Below, in pieces: positions 8,753 to 15,260 of a stretch of 48,830 nt of DNA. Each line of letters starts with the position of its first letter. Within the stretch, counting starts at the first letter, position 1. The translations under genes were made by a program, and so were the position numbers. The notes under the pieces are model-generated. The model was not told the origin of the DNA, did no database searches, and saw only the letters and a program-made list of their open reading frames with translations. Location of the stretch: positions 1-48,830 of the IMG/VR virus record IMGVR_UViG_3300044712_000339. One strand, given 5' to 3'. This DNA comes from a virus.

Positions 8753-9526
8753 TTAGGAATTGGAAAACACAGTCGTTCGCACTACGTAGGCTTCCGAAGG
8801 AACTTTCCTCGATCCCTTCAGAACGAATCGCTGGCCCGGTCCCCAGCTATTTGGACCGCTCACGCAAATCTCGCTGCCCTGTATCACCAGTTCATCGAGC
8901 ATTACGGCGTGGCTCCAAAAATTGTAGCCGACGTAAACAGAAAAACCGCACAGCAAAGCCGTGACGGTTTCTTTCCACATGTCGGTATTTCCGAGTTCCC
9001 AGAACTCAGCAACTCTGTGATTTTTTGCCTCTTCCTGCCATCCGGTGCGCCACCTGGAGGGCGTCAGACTGTACTGCGAATCGGGGAATATGTCGTCACA
9101 TGCCCCATGTTCGGCGGCATACTCGATTGCCGCGCCGCAGTAGTTGCCCTGCCGGCGAAAGCCAACCGAGCCGCCAAGAGAAACCGGGGCGAGTGATACC
9201 GTCGGCATCCCGGCGATAGCCCTGCCCGATTCGATGCACTGGCACAATGACCACGCCCAGCAATACGGCAATTGCCCCTGCGACTTGTCGGGCACGGTAT
9301 CGGTGTACAGGTTCCGAATGAACCGCCCTTGCATCGCCGCAATCCTAGCGGGCCATTCACTCTCCGGTATGATTGGCACCGACGCCGAGAATGGTGCCGT
9401 GTACGGCATCGAGCCAAACGGGATGGCTTCGTAGTCACGCGGGATCAACCCGGCGAGGCCGTCGGTCCTGCCGTAATGCTCGTTGAGGAATTGGAGGTAA
9501 TTGGTATCGTCAATCAGATGACTCAT
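8753..9526 (-). CDS. Papain-like (C1A) cysteine peptidase
   Basis: A 257-residue protein with the papain layout in order: QGQLPYCWAWSL at about 83-94 (oxyanion Gln then nucleophile Cys89), WSHAVMLDE at 204-212 (His206), and GPNSWGPGQRF at 224-234 (Asn226). These are the Q-C-H-N residues of family C1, and the NSWG word is particularly diagnostic. No signal peptide is visible, and there is no pro-domain of usual length beyond the first 75 residues. It lies next to membrane and exported proteins and before the tail fibres. It could act in lysis of a protein-rich envelope, in entry, or in processing of tail proteins. The role is inference. It overlaps the upstream gene by 4 bases. Confidence 0.85.
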   Translation of the reverse strand: MSHLIDDTNYLQFLNEHYGRTDGLAGLIPRDYEAIPFGSMPYTAPFSASVPIIPESEWPARIAAMQGRFIRNLYTDTVPDKSQGQLPYCWAWSLCQCIESGRAIAGMPTVSLAPVSLGGSVGFRRQGNYCGAAIEYAAEHGACDDIFPDSQYSLTPSRWRTGWQEEAKNHRVAEFWELGNTDMWKETVTALLCGFSVYVGYNFWSHAVMLDELVIQGSEICVSGPNSWGPGQRFVLKGSRKVPSEAYVVRTTVFSNS

Positions 9527-9930
9527 GGCTTCACCCCCAGTCGTTTGCGAGCGTCAGCTTCAGTGGCGGGCAGCACAAAATCGCTCACGCCGCCACGAGG
9601 TCCAATGAGCACCAAACGCGGGATGCCCTTGATCTTTGCCCGTTCGATGGCCGTTTTCGTGATGGCGGGCGTGTTTCCGTCGCGGTCCACGTCGTTCGGG
9701 TCGGCAACTAGATATGAGATTCCGGCCTTTGCGGCGTCCCTGCGGAGGGCTGGCGAGTTGATCCAGGCTATTTGCGATTGCGACAGCTTGGCCGCGTCCG
9801 CCGATTCACGGACCACGACGGCCACCTTGGGCGTGCCGCCGAACAGGTCCGGCCCGTAATCCAGCACCACCCCGCCCGCAATCAGCACGAGGCATACTAC
9901 CCATGTAGCGGTTAGAGCGAATCGCTTCAT
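9523..9930 (-). CDS. Membrane-anchored protein, unknown
   Basis: A 135-residue protein with a signal or anchor helix at residues 4-24 (FALTATWVVCLVLIAGGVVL). The soluble part follows an alpha/beta pattern: VAVVVRES, ISYLVADPND, and KIKGIPRLVLIGPRGGVSDF. The IP-R-LVLIGP-G stretch recalls the cis-Pro strand of thioredoxin-like folds, but there is no CxxC motif. I therefore regard a degenerate thioredoxin-like or periplasmic binding role only as a possibility. It is coupled by an ATGA overlap to the papain-like peptidase and may help fold or deliver it. Confidence 0.6.
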   Translation of the reverse strand: MKRFALTATWVVCLVLIAGGVVLDYGPDLFGGTPKVAVVVRESADAAKLSQSQIAWINSPALRRDAAKAGISYLVADPNDVDRDGNTPAITKTAIERAKIKGIPRLVLIGPRGGVSDFVLPATEADARKRLGVKP

Positions 9931-9931
9931 G

Positions 9932-10294
9932 TTACGCCCCCTGCGTTGAGGCTACGGGCACTTCGTTGGTCGTCTTGGCCAGTGCCGCTACTTGTGCCGC
10001 GATGTCAGCCAGCGTTACGGCAGGTGTTTGGGCTGGTGTTGGTGGCTTCCAGGACCAAATCGCAACCCAGAGCGAACCAAGCACCTTCACCGTCTCGGTG
10101 TCTCCCCGCTCGGAGAACAGCAGCACCAGCGTTTCCAGGGCCGCAGACGCCGCCGCCTTGTCAACGGCAGTGTCAACCCGGTCGCCCACGGCTTGCACCG
10201 AGGACGGAAACAGGCCGCGAATCTTCGGCCACAGAGCCGAGAGGATCAGCAGTAGAATTCCGCAACCGCCAACAGCAATCAAGATCGTTCCCAT
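9932..10294 (-). CDS. Small membrane protein, unknown
   Basis: A 120-residue protein with an N-terminal membrane helix (ILIAVGGCGILLLILSALW), an amphipathic helix (VQAVGDRVDTAVDKAAASAALETLV), then an Ala/Pro/Thr-rich tail. It has a membrane anchor plus a cytoplasmic or periplasmic helix, which is compatible with a holin or an accessory protein. It is spaced one base from each neighbour in the exported-protein block. No family is recognised. Confidence 0.55.
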   Translation of the reverse strand: MGTILIAVGGCGILLLILSALWPKIRGLFPSSVQAVGDRVDTAVDKAAASAALETLVLLFSERGDTETVKVLGSLWVAIWSWKPPTPAQTPAVTLADIAAQVAALAKTTNEVPVASTQGA

Positions 10295-10295
10295 G

Positions 10296-10805
10296 TTACT
10301 TACCCCAGATTCCTAGTTTTTCCTTCTTTGCCTTTGTCTCTGCCGCCTTCCAAACTTTGTCGGCCGACGGCAAGCACGACGCCATACCCGCCATCACTTG
10401 AGCCAGATTGCAGCAGACGTTCGATTCGCCGTAGACTGTGCCACAGATTGGCCCCCTCGATTCCATTTCCTCGGGTTCGCCGCGAAACAACCCATGCCGG
10501 TCCACCTCGACGCGGATGGTTGCACCCGCCAAACGCTCTAGATTCGCTCGGGACGCCTCGGAAAACGGACTGGATGATTCCGGTGTCGCGATGTCTTGGA
10601 GCGTAACCGTCTCGCTGCGGCGGTCGCGGAGGCCAGCTTTGACCAGGATGGTAGCACCGTTGAGGACGGATGCTACCTCACGTTCCCGGACGATTGGCTT
10701 CGGCTCTGGCCGGCAACCCCAATTGCGTGCTATCACGGCCAACGCGATCAAGCCGACAACGATCAGGGCCAGCACAATCATCGGTTTGGATGTGAGTCCG
10801 AGCAT
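10296..10805 (-). CDS. Membrane-anchored SNase-like nuclease domain protein
   Basis: A 169-residue protein with an N-terminal membrane helix (MIVLALIVVGLIALAVIA), then a domain like staphylococcal thermonuclease. Visible features include GATILVKAGLRDRRSETVTLQDIATPE, matching the family pattern of an OB-fold strand with R-x-x-G/D-I-x-x-P-E, then ANLERLAGATIRVEVDRHGLFRG, and the C-terminal AETKAKKEKLGIWGK typical of SNase domains (A..A+..+-G+W). Some catalytic arginines are not clearly conserved, so activity is uncertain. The start is the ATG after a GAGGA site. A surface nuclease could digest host or rival DNA; this is inferred. Confidence 0.75.
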   Translation of the reverse strand: MLGLTSKPMIVLALIVVGLIALAVIARNWGCRPEPKPIVREREVASVLNGATILVKAGLRDRRSETVTLQDIATPESSSPFSEASRANLERLAGATIRVEVDRHGLFRGEPEEMESRGPICGTVYGESNVCCNLAQVMAGMASCLPSADKVWKAAETKAKKEKLGIWGK

Positions 10806-10963
10806 AGGCGTCCTCAAAAAAGACGCTGCACGGAGCCGGATGACGGGCGTAACGTCAAGCCTGGTGCATGGATGTGCCGCCCCGGCGCAACCGTGCGAGC
10901 GTCAGCCCGCTATTAAGGCAGAAAAAAAAGGAAATGCAATAGAATAAGTGGCTCGAAGTGAAA
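10806..10963. other. Intergenic gap
   Basis: About 158 bases between the HTH protein stop and the nuclease gene. It contains a homopolymer stretch (10921-10928) and scattered short inverted repeats. I see no convincing promoter or terminator. Confidence 0.4.
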
Positions 10964-11449
10964 TCAAAAACTTCGGCGCACTTCCGGCGTGCATTCGGCG
11001 TTGGCTTTCAACGCGAGGCAGATAGGGCACGGGCTAAAGCACGTCGCGTGTCGATTGCAGCAGCGGTGCATACCGATGTTTTTGTAGTCCACGTATTTCG
11101 TTTCCTTGTACGGGTCTTCTTCGATCACTTGCCGCCCGGTGTTTACCGGCTCGGGGCGGATGCCTTCGGAGTAGCAAATCTGCCGGACTGTCTTGCGGCC
11201 AACGTGGGCAGCCTTCGCAATCACCGCGAACTTGTCATTAGCTTTGAGACGCCTGATTATCTCGTCGCGCTTTTCGGCGGACAGTTTGCCCCTCTGTATC
11301 ACATACTCGAATCCATCACGTCGGCACACAACGCGGATGGTGTACCGAGAGCATCCAAGCTCCCGCATGATGTCCACGACTGGCCGCTTTTCAGCCAGCA
11401 GTTTTGCAATCTTTGCGCGGCGTTCCGCGTCGATTGGACGTCCTGCCAT
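10964..11449 (-). CDS. HTH protein with C-terminal cysteine cluster
   Basis: A 161-residue protein with two resolvase/homeodomain-like helix-turn-helix units. The first is at about 5-45 (AERRAKIAKLLAEKRPVVDIMRELGCSRYTIR), the second at about 58-95 (AEKRDEIIRRLKANDKFAVIAKAAHVGRKTVRQI). A cysteine-rich tail follows (HRCCNRHATCFSPCPICLA), probably zinc binding. The ATG after GGAGG is preferred over the upstream alternatives. It lies between the C5 methyltransferase and the nuclease/lysis block, a place suited to a late-gene activator or antiterminator. That role is inference. Confidence 0.7.
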   Translation of the reverse strand: MAGRPIDAERRAKIAKLLAEKRPVVDIMRELGCSRYTIRVVCRRDGFEYVIQRGKLSAEKRDEIIRRLKANDKFAVIAKAAHVGRKTVRQICYSEGIRPEPVNTGRQVIEEDPYKETKYVDYKNIGMHRCCNRHATCFSPCPICLALKANAECTPEVRRSF

Positions 11450-11474
11450 TCTGCATCCTCCGTGCAAAAGAATC

Positions 11475-12533
11475 CTAGCGGGGCACCTGATCCTGCTCCG
11501 CAATCCACTGGTAGATCATTTTGGCGAGCGGGTAGACCCAGCCGTTGCCTGCCATTCGCAGCAGAGCCTTGTTAGCTCGTGAGCGTACTCGTCCGGCCAG
11601 CCCATCAACTGCATCACCCACGCCGAATTGAGCGAGCCTCGGGGCTTCCCAGTCGTGTTGGGGTTCTCCTGGGCGGCTTGGCCAGCGAGTAACAATTCGC
11701 CCTTTCGGTTGCCACTCCGGCTCGTTGCTCCCGCATCGGCAATGCTCGCCGATGGCGTGTTCCAGTTGGCTATCTCTACCTGAAGCCCAAGAGATTGCGT
11801 TTGATTGATTCGCTTCCCGTCTTTGCCGTCCCGATACATCTTGTGTCCGATCTTCGGTTCCGTTCCATCCACTGCCGTCAACTTCTCTAGTGGTGTTCCA
11901 ACATCTGTTGTCGCTGGTGTTCTCCAATTCAGTTCCGCCTGCAACGCCAGATTGACACTTGTTGATCCGCCCCCATGAGTTTGTATCCTGCCGTTCACAA
12001 TTGGGCGATTCCTCCCCTGCATCTGTTCGTCGTGCTTTTGTGGTGTTTTCCAATCGCCCGACAATCCAGACCCTATCCCGTTTGTGTGGCGCACCGACCG
12101 ACCAAGCGCCAACCACCAATGGCCAGCAGGTGTAGCCGATTCTTTCCAGCGGAGCGATAACCCGGTCAACGCCTCGCAGTTTGATAGCAGGTACGTTCTC
12201 AATGAGGAGCCAAGTGGGTCGGACTTGGCGGATAACCCTAAACATCTCGCGCCATAGACCCGACCGGCTGCCCTCAATGCCCTCGCCTCTGCCCGCCGTT
12301 GAGAGGTTCTGACACGGGAAGCCGCCGCTAATGATGTCGATTGGCATGAACTCCCGAAGAGTGGTAGCTGAAACATCGTGAACATCCCTGAACAGCCTTG
12401 CCCTAGGAAACATCTTCTCTAAACAGTAGCAACACGCTGGCTCGCACTCACATTGTGCGGCAGTCACGATCCCGCATTGTTCGGCGGCGTAGTCGCCGAT
12501 GCCGGAGCCAGTGAACAGACTGAGGTGTTTCAT
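11475..12533 (-). CDS. DNA (cytosine-C5) methyltransferase
   Basis: A 352-residue enzyme that methylates cytosine at C5 using S-adenosylmethionine. Motif I is LSLFTGSGIGD at 4-14, motif IV GGFPCQNLS at 70-78 with catalytic Cys74, motif VI ENV at 112-114, motif VIII RDRVWIV at 152-158, and a motif IX-X-like MAGNGWVYPLAKMIY near the C terminus. The start overlaps the upstream stop as ATGA. No restriction enzyme is adjacent, so this is an orphan phage methylase, probably protecting the phage DNA from host restriction. The target recognition region, roughly 160-300, is low-complexity and is overprinted by a long open frame (11516-12385). Confidence 0.92.
   Translation of the reverse strand: MKHLSLFTGSGIGDYAAEQCGIVTAAQCECEPACCYCLEKMFPRARLFRDVHDVSATTLREFMPIDIISGGFPCQNLSTAGRGEGIEGSRSGLWREMFRVIRQVRPTWLLIENVPAIKLRGVDRVIAPLERIGYTCWPLVVGAWSVGAPHKRDRVWIVGRLENTTKARRTDAGEESPNCERQDTNSWGRINKCQSGVAGGTELENTSDNRCWNTTREVDGSGWNGTEDRTQDVSGRQRREANQSNAISWASGRDSQLEHAIGEHCRCGSNEPEWQPKGRIVTRWPSRPGEPQHDWEAPRLAQFGVGDAVDGLAGRVRSRANKALLRMAGNGWVYPLAKMIYQWIAEQDQVPR
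11516..12385 (-). CDS. Overprinted ORF inside the C5 methyltransferase gene
   Basis: A 289-codon open frame in the +1 frame of the methyltransferase, on the same strand. Its translation is not random-looking: it has three W-x-T-P words (DWKTPQ, NWRTPA, NWNTPS), a block LSLRWKESATPAGHWWLALG, and the ending SLNSAWVMQLMGWPDEY. I recall this layout, with repeated W-P-T-P words and a terminal LNP.WVEWLMG(W/F)P, from hypothetical proteins found beside phage cytosine methylases. That recollection cannot be checked here. The same DNA reads L-E-N/H-T/A in the methylase frame at each W-x-T-P site. It may be a real overprinted protein or a constrained shadow. No clear ribosome site was found for its first Met. 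Confidence 0.35.
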   Translation of the reverse strand: MFTMFQLPLFGSSCQSTSLAAASRVRTSQRRAEARALRAAGRVYGARCLGLSAKSDPLGSSLRTYLLSNCEALTGLSLRWKESATPAGHWWLALGRSVRHTNGIGSGLSGDWKTPQKHDEQMQGRNRPIVNGRIQTHGGGSTSVNLALQAELNWRTPATTDVGTPLEKLTAVDGTEPKIGHKMYRDGKDGKRINQTQSLGLQVEIANWNTPSASIADAGATSRSGNRKGELLLAGQAAQENPNTTGKPRGSLNSAWVMQLMGWPDEYAHELTRLCCEWQATAGSTRSPK

Positions 12534-12697
12534 GGAACGTCCCCGCCATATTTCTCCTCCCACCGCTTCCGAAACTCCAACTCTCGTTCGTTGTTCCAGG
12601 CCAACCCGGCGCGGAACTTCTCTAGTTCGATGGCAACATGCAACGCGAAGTCGTGGTCGCCGTGCCCGTAGTCTATGTCGTCTTGGCCGCCGGTCAT
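12530..12697 (-). CDS. Small acidic protein, unknown
   Basis: A 55-residue protein (MTGGQDDIDYGHGDHDFAL...EEKYGGDVP). The N terminus is rich in Asp, Gly and His, followed by a probable helix (HVAIELEKFRAGLAWNNERELEFRKRWEEKY). It is joined by ATGA overlaps to both the gene before it and the C5 methylase after it. That tight coupling supports the start and suggests production together with the methylase. No family is recognised. Confidence 0.6.
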   Translation of the reverse strand: MTGGQDDIDYGHGDHDFALHVAIELEKFRAGLAWNNERELEFRKRWEEKYGGDVP

Positions 12698-13029
12698 CCT
12701 CCCCTCGCTTTCTCCGCAGCTTCGCGGGTGGAAAAACATTCCGACACCAATGGGTATCCACTCGATAGTCCGCCGACCTCGACTGCCCAATAGTCCATTG
12801 CGATCCACTGACCGACGCGACTATCTCTTACGTCGTTAGGGAGATGCGGCTCCAACATTTCACCGGCCAGTGAGTAGCAAGCATCACGAGTCGGGATCAA
12901 TGTCACTCCATCCGCCGTCACGGGCAGCCGCTCGATGATGGCAGCGGCATCTAGTACGGCTCGCTGGTCGATATTTCCATCTGGCTCAAGCGCGAAAGCG
13001 GCTGCTCGTAGTCGTTCTTGTAGGGTCAT
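12694..13029 (-). CDS. Small hypothetical phage protein
   Basis: A 111-residue protein. The first part, MTLQERLRAAAFALEPDGNIDQRAVLDAAAIIERL, is a recurrent phage motif also seen in degenerate form in the next gene upstream (MEEAAAIIERLRKEL). The middle (ACYSLAGEMLEPHLPND..RDSRVGQWIAMDYWAVEVGG) is unrecognised. It is coupled by ATGA overlaps at both ends. The shared AAAIIERL element with its neighbour suggests that these small genes arose by duplication or share a protein-binding helix. Confidence 0.6.
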   Translation of the reverse strand: MTLQERLRAAAFALEPDGNIDQRAVLDAAAIIERLPVTADGVTLIPTRDACYSLAGEMLEPHLPNDVRDSRVGQWIAMDYWAVEVGGLSSGYPLVSECFSTREAAEKARGG

Positions 13030-13301
13030 GGTTTGCCGTCCTCTAATACATTGTCCAGTGTGTCCCAGAGGTGCTGGTTGTCATCGGCCCAGTCGGGATG
13101 CTCACCGTCCAGATACGATCTGGCTTCGGAACACGCGGCACTCGCCTCCGCCAACTCCTTCCGCAGCCGCTCAATGATTGCAGCCGCCTCTTCCATTAAC
13201 TCGGCCTGTCTGGCACGGCTGAATGGACGACAATCGCATAATGGATTGCGGAGCGCATCGGCGCACTGCCGCAGATCGCGTAGTAAATCGTTCGCTGACA
13301 T
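13026..13301 (-). CDS. Small helical hypothetical protein
   Basis: A 91-residue protein with predicted helices (LLRDLRQCADALRN; ELMEEAAAIIERLRKELAEASAACSEARSYL) and an acidic C-terminal part (GEHPDWADDNQHLWDTLDNVLEDG). The ATG at 13301 overlaps nothing but follows the repeated junction GGCGGTGAGTG that also carries the upstream stop codon. A GTG one codon earlier is the alternative start. Function unknown. Confidence 0.6.
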   Translation of the reverse strand: MSANDLLRDLRQCADALRNPLCDCRPFSRARQAELMEEAAAIIERLRKELAEASAACSEARSYLDGEHPDWADDNQHLWDTLDNVLEDGKP

Positions 13302-13304
13302 CAC

Positions 13305-13466
13305 TCACCGCCTTTCTTTCCTTTGCCACATAATCCTACGTCCGCAGTACGGGCAGAACACGAATCCGTTCTCAGCGACACCGTCATTCAGGAACGTGAA
13401 TGCCTGTCCGCACTCCGTATCCCATTTCTCGTGGCCGGAGTCGTACACCCATAAGCATAATGCCAT
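13305..13466 (-). CDS. Small zinc-ribbon protein
   Basis: A 53-residue reading frame. It has W-x-T-E-C-G (KWDTECGQAF) and FCPYCGRRI, giving a CxxG...CPxCG two-knuckle ribbon with a spacing of about 20 residues. This is the architecture of many tiny phage zinc ribbons, including restriction-alleviation (Lar-like) proteins; assignment to Lar is only a possibility. It starts 3 bases before the end of the conserved junction sequence at 13464-13481 and ends inside the next copy. Confidence 0.65.
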   Translation of the reverse strand: MALCLWVYDSGHEKWDTECGQAFTFLNDGVAENGFVFCPYCGRRIMWQRKERR

Positions 13467-13481
13467 CACTCGCCGCCTTTC

Positions 13482-13682
13482 TCATCGTAGATACAGATCA
13501 CACAATTTCCGCGGAAACACCGCAGCAACCTCCGACGTGACTCCTACGCAATGTTCAACGGCCGTCCGCACTAACTCTTCGTCGCTGAACGTGCCGACAC
13601 ACTTCAGCATCTCATCGGATGTCGTTTCTCGGATGACCCTAGCTAGCCTCTCGATCCTGTCCGACGATATGTCAATCTGCAT
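13482..13682 (-). CDS. Small hypothetical protein
   Basis: A 66-residue protein (MQIDISSDRIERLARVIRE...FPRKLCDLYLR), mostly helical and slightly acidic. The ATG overlaps the previous stop as TGATG within the repeated junction. A GTG one codon upstream could also serve. It belongs to the run of tiny genes of unknown function in this part of the early region. Confidence 0.55.
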   Translation of the reverse strand: MQIDISSDRIERLARVIRETTSDEMLKCVGTFSDEELVRTAVEHCVGVTSEVAAVFPRKLCDLYLR

Positions 13683-14164
13683 CACTCACCGCCTTTCTCG
13701 CGTTTGCACGGCACAATCTCAACCTGAGATTTCAGCAACTCGACGGTATTGGCAAATGCCCGCTGTAGCAACTCGCTGGGGAGCTTTAATTCATAAACGC
13801 TTCCGCTCCTCGCCATGCCGGCCATCACACAATCGACAATGTGTTCTAGCACGTCGATTAGATTTACGTCGCTAGGCACACCATCGGCCATGCTGATGTG
13901 ATGGCGGTTCACCTTCCTATGATTGTCCCACCAGCCAGTTTGCTTGAATCCTGTCTGGAAGTCGGCGTGGAATTGGTCGATACCGCTGATCTTATCGTGA
14001 TCGTGGACAACGCCGGCTCCCCAGAGATTGCCTGCGAACCACGCCAACGCAAGTCGCACGTCGCCGATATGCTGCTTGCTCGATTCCAGCAGTTGTTCTT
14101 TGCTTACCGTGGCCCAGTCACACGTCCGCGTGTCAGCCGTTGAGCTTTTCTTAATCTGGATCAT
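13682..14164 (-). CDS. HD-like protein (DUF5662-type)
   Basis: A 160-residue protein. The block HDHDKISGIDQFHADFQTG, the later WWDNHRKVNRHH and the DLIDVLEHIVDC-like stretch (VNLIDVLEHIVDCVMAG) match the layout of small phage proteins in the DUF5662 group. Those have an H-D pair, then N-R-H-H, then D-x-L-E, which suggests an HD-type metal site. If so it could be a small phosphohydrolase acting on nucleotides; this is not demonstrated. The ATG overlaps the previous stop as TGATG, and the N terminus (about 40 residues) is variable-looking. Confidence 0.65.
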   Translation of the reverse strand: MIQIKKSSTADTRTCDWATVSKEQLLESSKQHIGDVRLALAWFAGNLWGAGVVHDHDKISGIDQFHADFQTGFKQTGWWDNHRKVNRHHISMADGVPSDVNLIDVLEHIVDCVMAGMARSGSVYELKLPSELLQRAFANTVELLKSQVEIVPCKREKGGE

Positions 14165-14418
14165 CACTTCACCTTCTCTTTCCGCTCGGCCACAGTCAGA
14201 TCCAGCGTGGACATCGGCCGCAGTTCCTTCCCATACAGATTCTTCAGCCCGACCCGCAGGTATATGTCGCTGTGCCACGTTACTATGGCATATCTGTTGT
14301 ACTTGCCATGCCGCCAAGTGACGCGGCAGCCAACCGGGAACTCGGCGATGGAAGCTTGCAGCAACGCCTCTTCTGCTTTCCGCAGATTTTGTTTCGCTTT
14401 TGCAAATCTATCTTTCAT
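14164..14418 (-). CDS. Small basic protein with SH3-like part
   Basis: An 84-residue protein. The N-terminal 27 residues form a charged helix (AKAKQNLRKAEEALLQAS). The rest alternates beta strands with the pattern FPVGCRVTWRHGKYNRYAIVTWH, like a small SH3/KOW barrel. A similar barrel layout (VGDTVVV, PGDTVLIGGG) occurs in the genes at 16799 and 17143, so these may be distant relatives. It is coupled to both neighbours through type B junctions. Function unknown. Confidence 0.55.
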   Translation of the reverse strand: MKDRFAKAKQNLRKAEEALLQASIAEFPVGCRVTWRHGKYNRYAIVTWHSDIYLRVGLKNLYGKELRPMSTLDLTVAERKEKVK

Positions 14419-14630
14419 TGAGTCACCCTCTCTTTCCGTTCGGCTCGCTCAATTCGTTCTTTCAACTCCTGACAGCCTCTTGCAAACGCAAGATACCGTT
14501 TCTTCACTCGGGCCTTATCTTTTTCCAGCATGTTGTCGTGGGCGTGGACGAATGATTCCTCATTCTGTAAAGCCGAAGCAATTGCGGCATAAATCGTAGC
14601 GATGTCATTCTTTCTCAGGTTTATGATCAC
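14415..14630 (-). CDS. Small helical protein, GTG start
   Basis: A 71-residue protein, rich in helix and charge (NEESFVHAHDNMLEKDKARVKKRYLAFARGCQEL). It starts with GTG overlapping the previous TGA (GTGA), which explains why an ATG start is lacking. The ribosome site lies in the shared CGGAAAGAG junction. Its tail ERAERKERVTQ is encoded by the next copy of that junction. Function unknown. Confidence 0.55.
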   Translation of the reverse strand: MIINLRKNDIATIYAAIASALQNEESFVHAHDNMLEKDKARVKKRYLAFARGCQELKERIERAERKERVTQ

Positions 14631-15205
14631 GTTGCTTCCTTCTCTTTCCGCTCGGACGGTTCCCTGCACGCTTCAGCACACGTCGTAATCCACTCCACCG
14701 CCGCGCGATACTCGGCCAAATACCTCGGATTGTTCACGTGGTGAGTTTCGATCTTCGCGGCGAACTCTTCGAGTGTTCCAGCAAAACAGCCACACTGAAT
14801 CTGTACGGCGTCGGCGAGAATGATAGCGACGGTCGCACGACGTTCGGAACCAATACCGGATAGTTGGATGATGTTCAAGATTTCGACCCCATCCCATTTG
14901 GCCTGCGACAGATTGGCCCGCGACAGATTGGCCCGCGACAGATTGGCCCGCGACAGATTGGCGTGCGACAGATTGGCGTTCTGCAGATCGGCGTTCTGCA
15001 GATTGGCGTACGACAGATCGGCGTGCGACAGATCGGCGTGCGACAGATTGGCGTTCCACAAATAGGCGTTCTGCAGATTGGCGTTCTGCAGATCGGCGTC
15101 CCACAGATCGGCGTGCGATGTCACCGCTGCCTGCAACGTGGCAAGCATCGTTTCCGCCTCACACTCGTATAGCACATGGCCATCAAATCGAGATACTATT
15201 TGCAT
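14627..15205 (-). CDS. Pentapeptide-repeat protein
   Basis: A 192-residue protein. Residues about 33-105 are consecutive A(D/N)L-x-x pentapeptides (HADLW, DADLQ, NANLQ, NAYLW, and onward to RANLS), which fold as a right-handed quadrilateral beta-helix. The C-terminal 90 residues form a conserved-looking domain (GSERRATVAIILADAVQIQCGCFAGTLEEF...YLAEYRAAVEWI) common to phage pentapeptide proteins. The repeats are encoded by a 15-base DNA tandem at 14899-15115 with very little variation, so copy number is probably unstable. DNA mimicry is known for some pentapeptide proteins but is not shown here. The start follows an AAAGGAAAC site. Confidence 0.85.
   Translation of the reverse strand: MQIVSRFDGHVLYECEAETMLATLQAAVTSHADLWDADLQNANLQNAYLWNANLSHADLSHADLSYANLQNADLQNANLSHANLSRANLSRANLSRANLSQAKWDGVEILNIIQLSGIGSERRATVAIILADAVQIQCGCFAGTLEEFAAKIETHHVNNPRYLAEYRAAVEWITTCAEACREPSERKEKEAT
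14899..15115 (+). repeat. 15-base tandem repeat coding pentapeptides
   Basis: About 14 imperfect copies of a 15-base unit (variants of GACAGATTGGCCCGC and TGCAGATTGGCGTTC, plus strand). Neighbouring copies are nearly identical, and four GACAGATTGGCCCGC-type units are adjacent at 14907-14966. It encodes the pentapeptide helix of the gene on the minus strand. Confidence 0.9.
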
Positions 15206-15260
15206 GATTCGGTTTCCTTTTGTTTGTGTTTCTCGGCCAAGAGTCGCTCGGCGAGATCGA

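Larger units (their letters stand above)
13299..14656 (-). repeat. Repeated gene-junction sequences (two types)
   Basis: Six successive small genes meet at near-identical junctions. Type A, GAAAGGCGG(T/C)GAGTGATG on the minus strand, occurs at 13299-13316, 13464-13481 and 13680-13697; it contains the stop or end of one gene, a GGCGG ribosome site and the next ATG. Type B, CCGA(A/G)CGGAAAGAG followed by a GG-rich ribosome site and the next start, occurs at 14162-14189, 14416-14443 and 14628-14656. The upstream proteins accordingly end in similar KERR, ERKEKV or ERKER words. Everything listed here is directly visible in the sequence. Confidence 0.8.

Noticed and set aside
10818-10963. Promoter or terminator in the intergenic gap
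   Set aside because: TTGACG and TATTCT-like words exist but spacing is wrong, and the short inverted repeats do not form a stable terminator stem.
14899-15115. Tandem array as possible CRISPR or origin iterons
   Set aside because: The 15-base periodicity is in frame with pentapeptide repeats; coding explains it.
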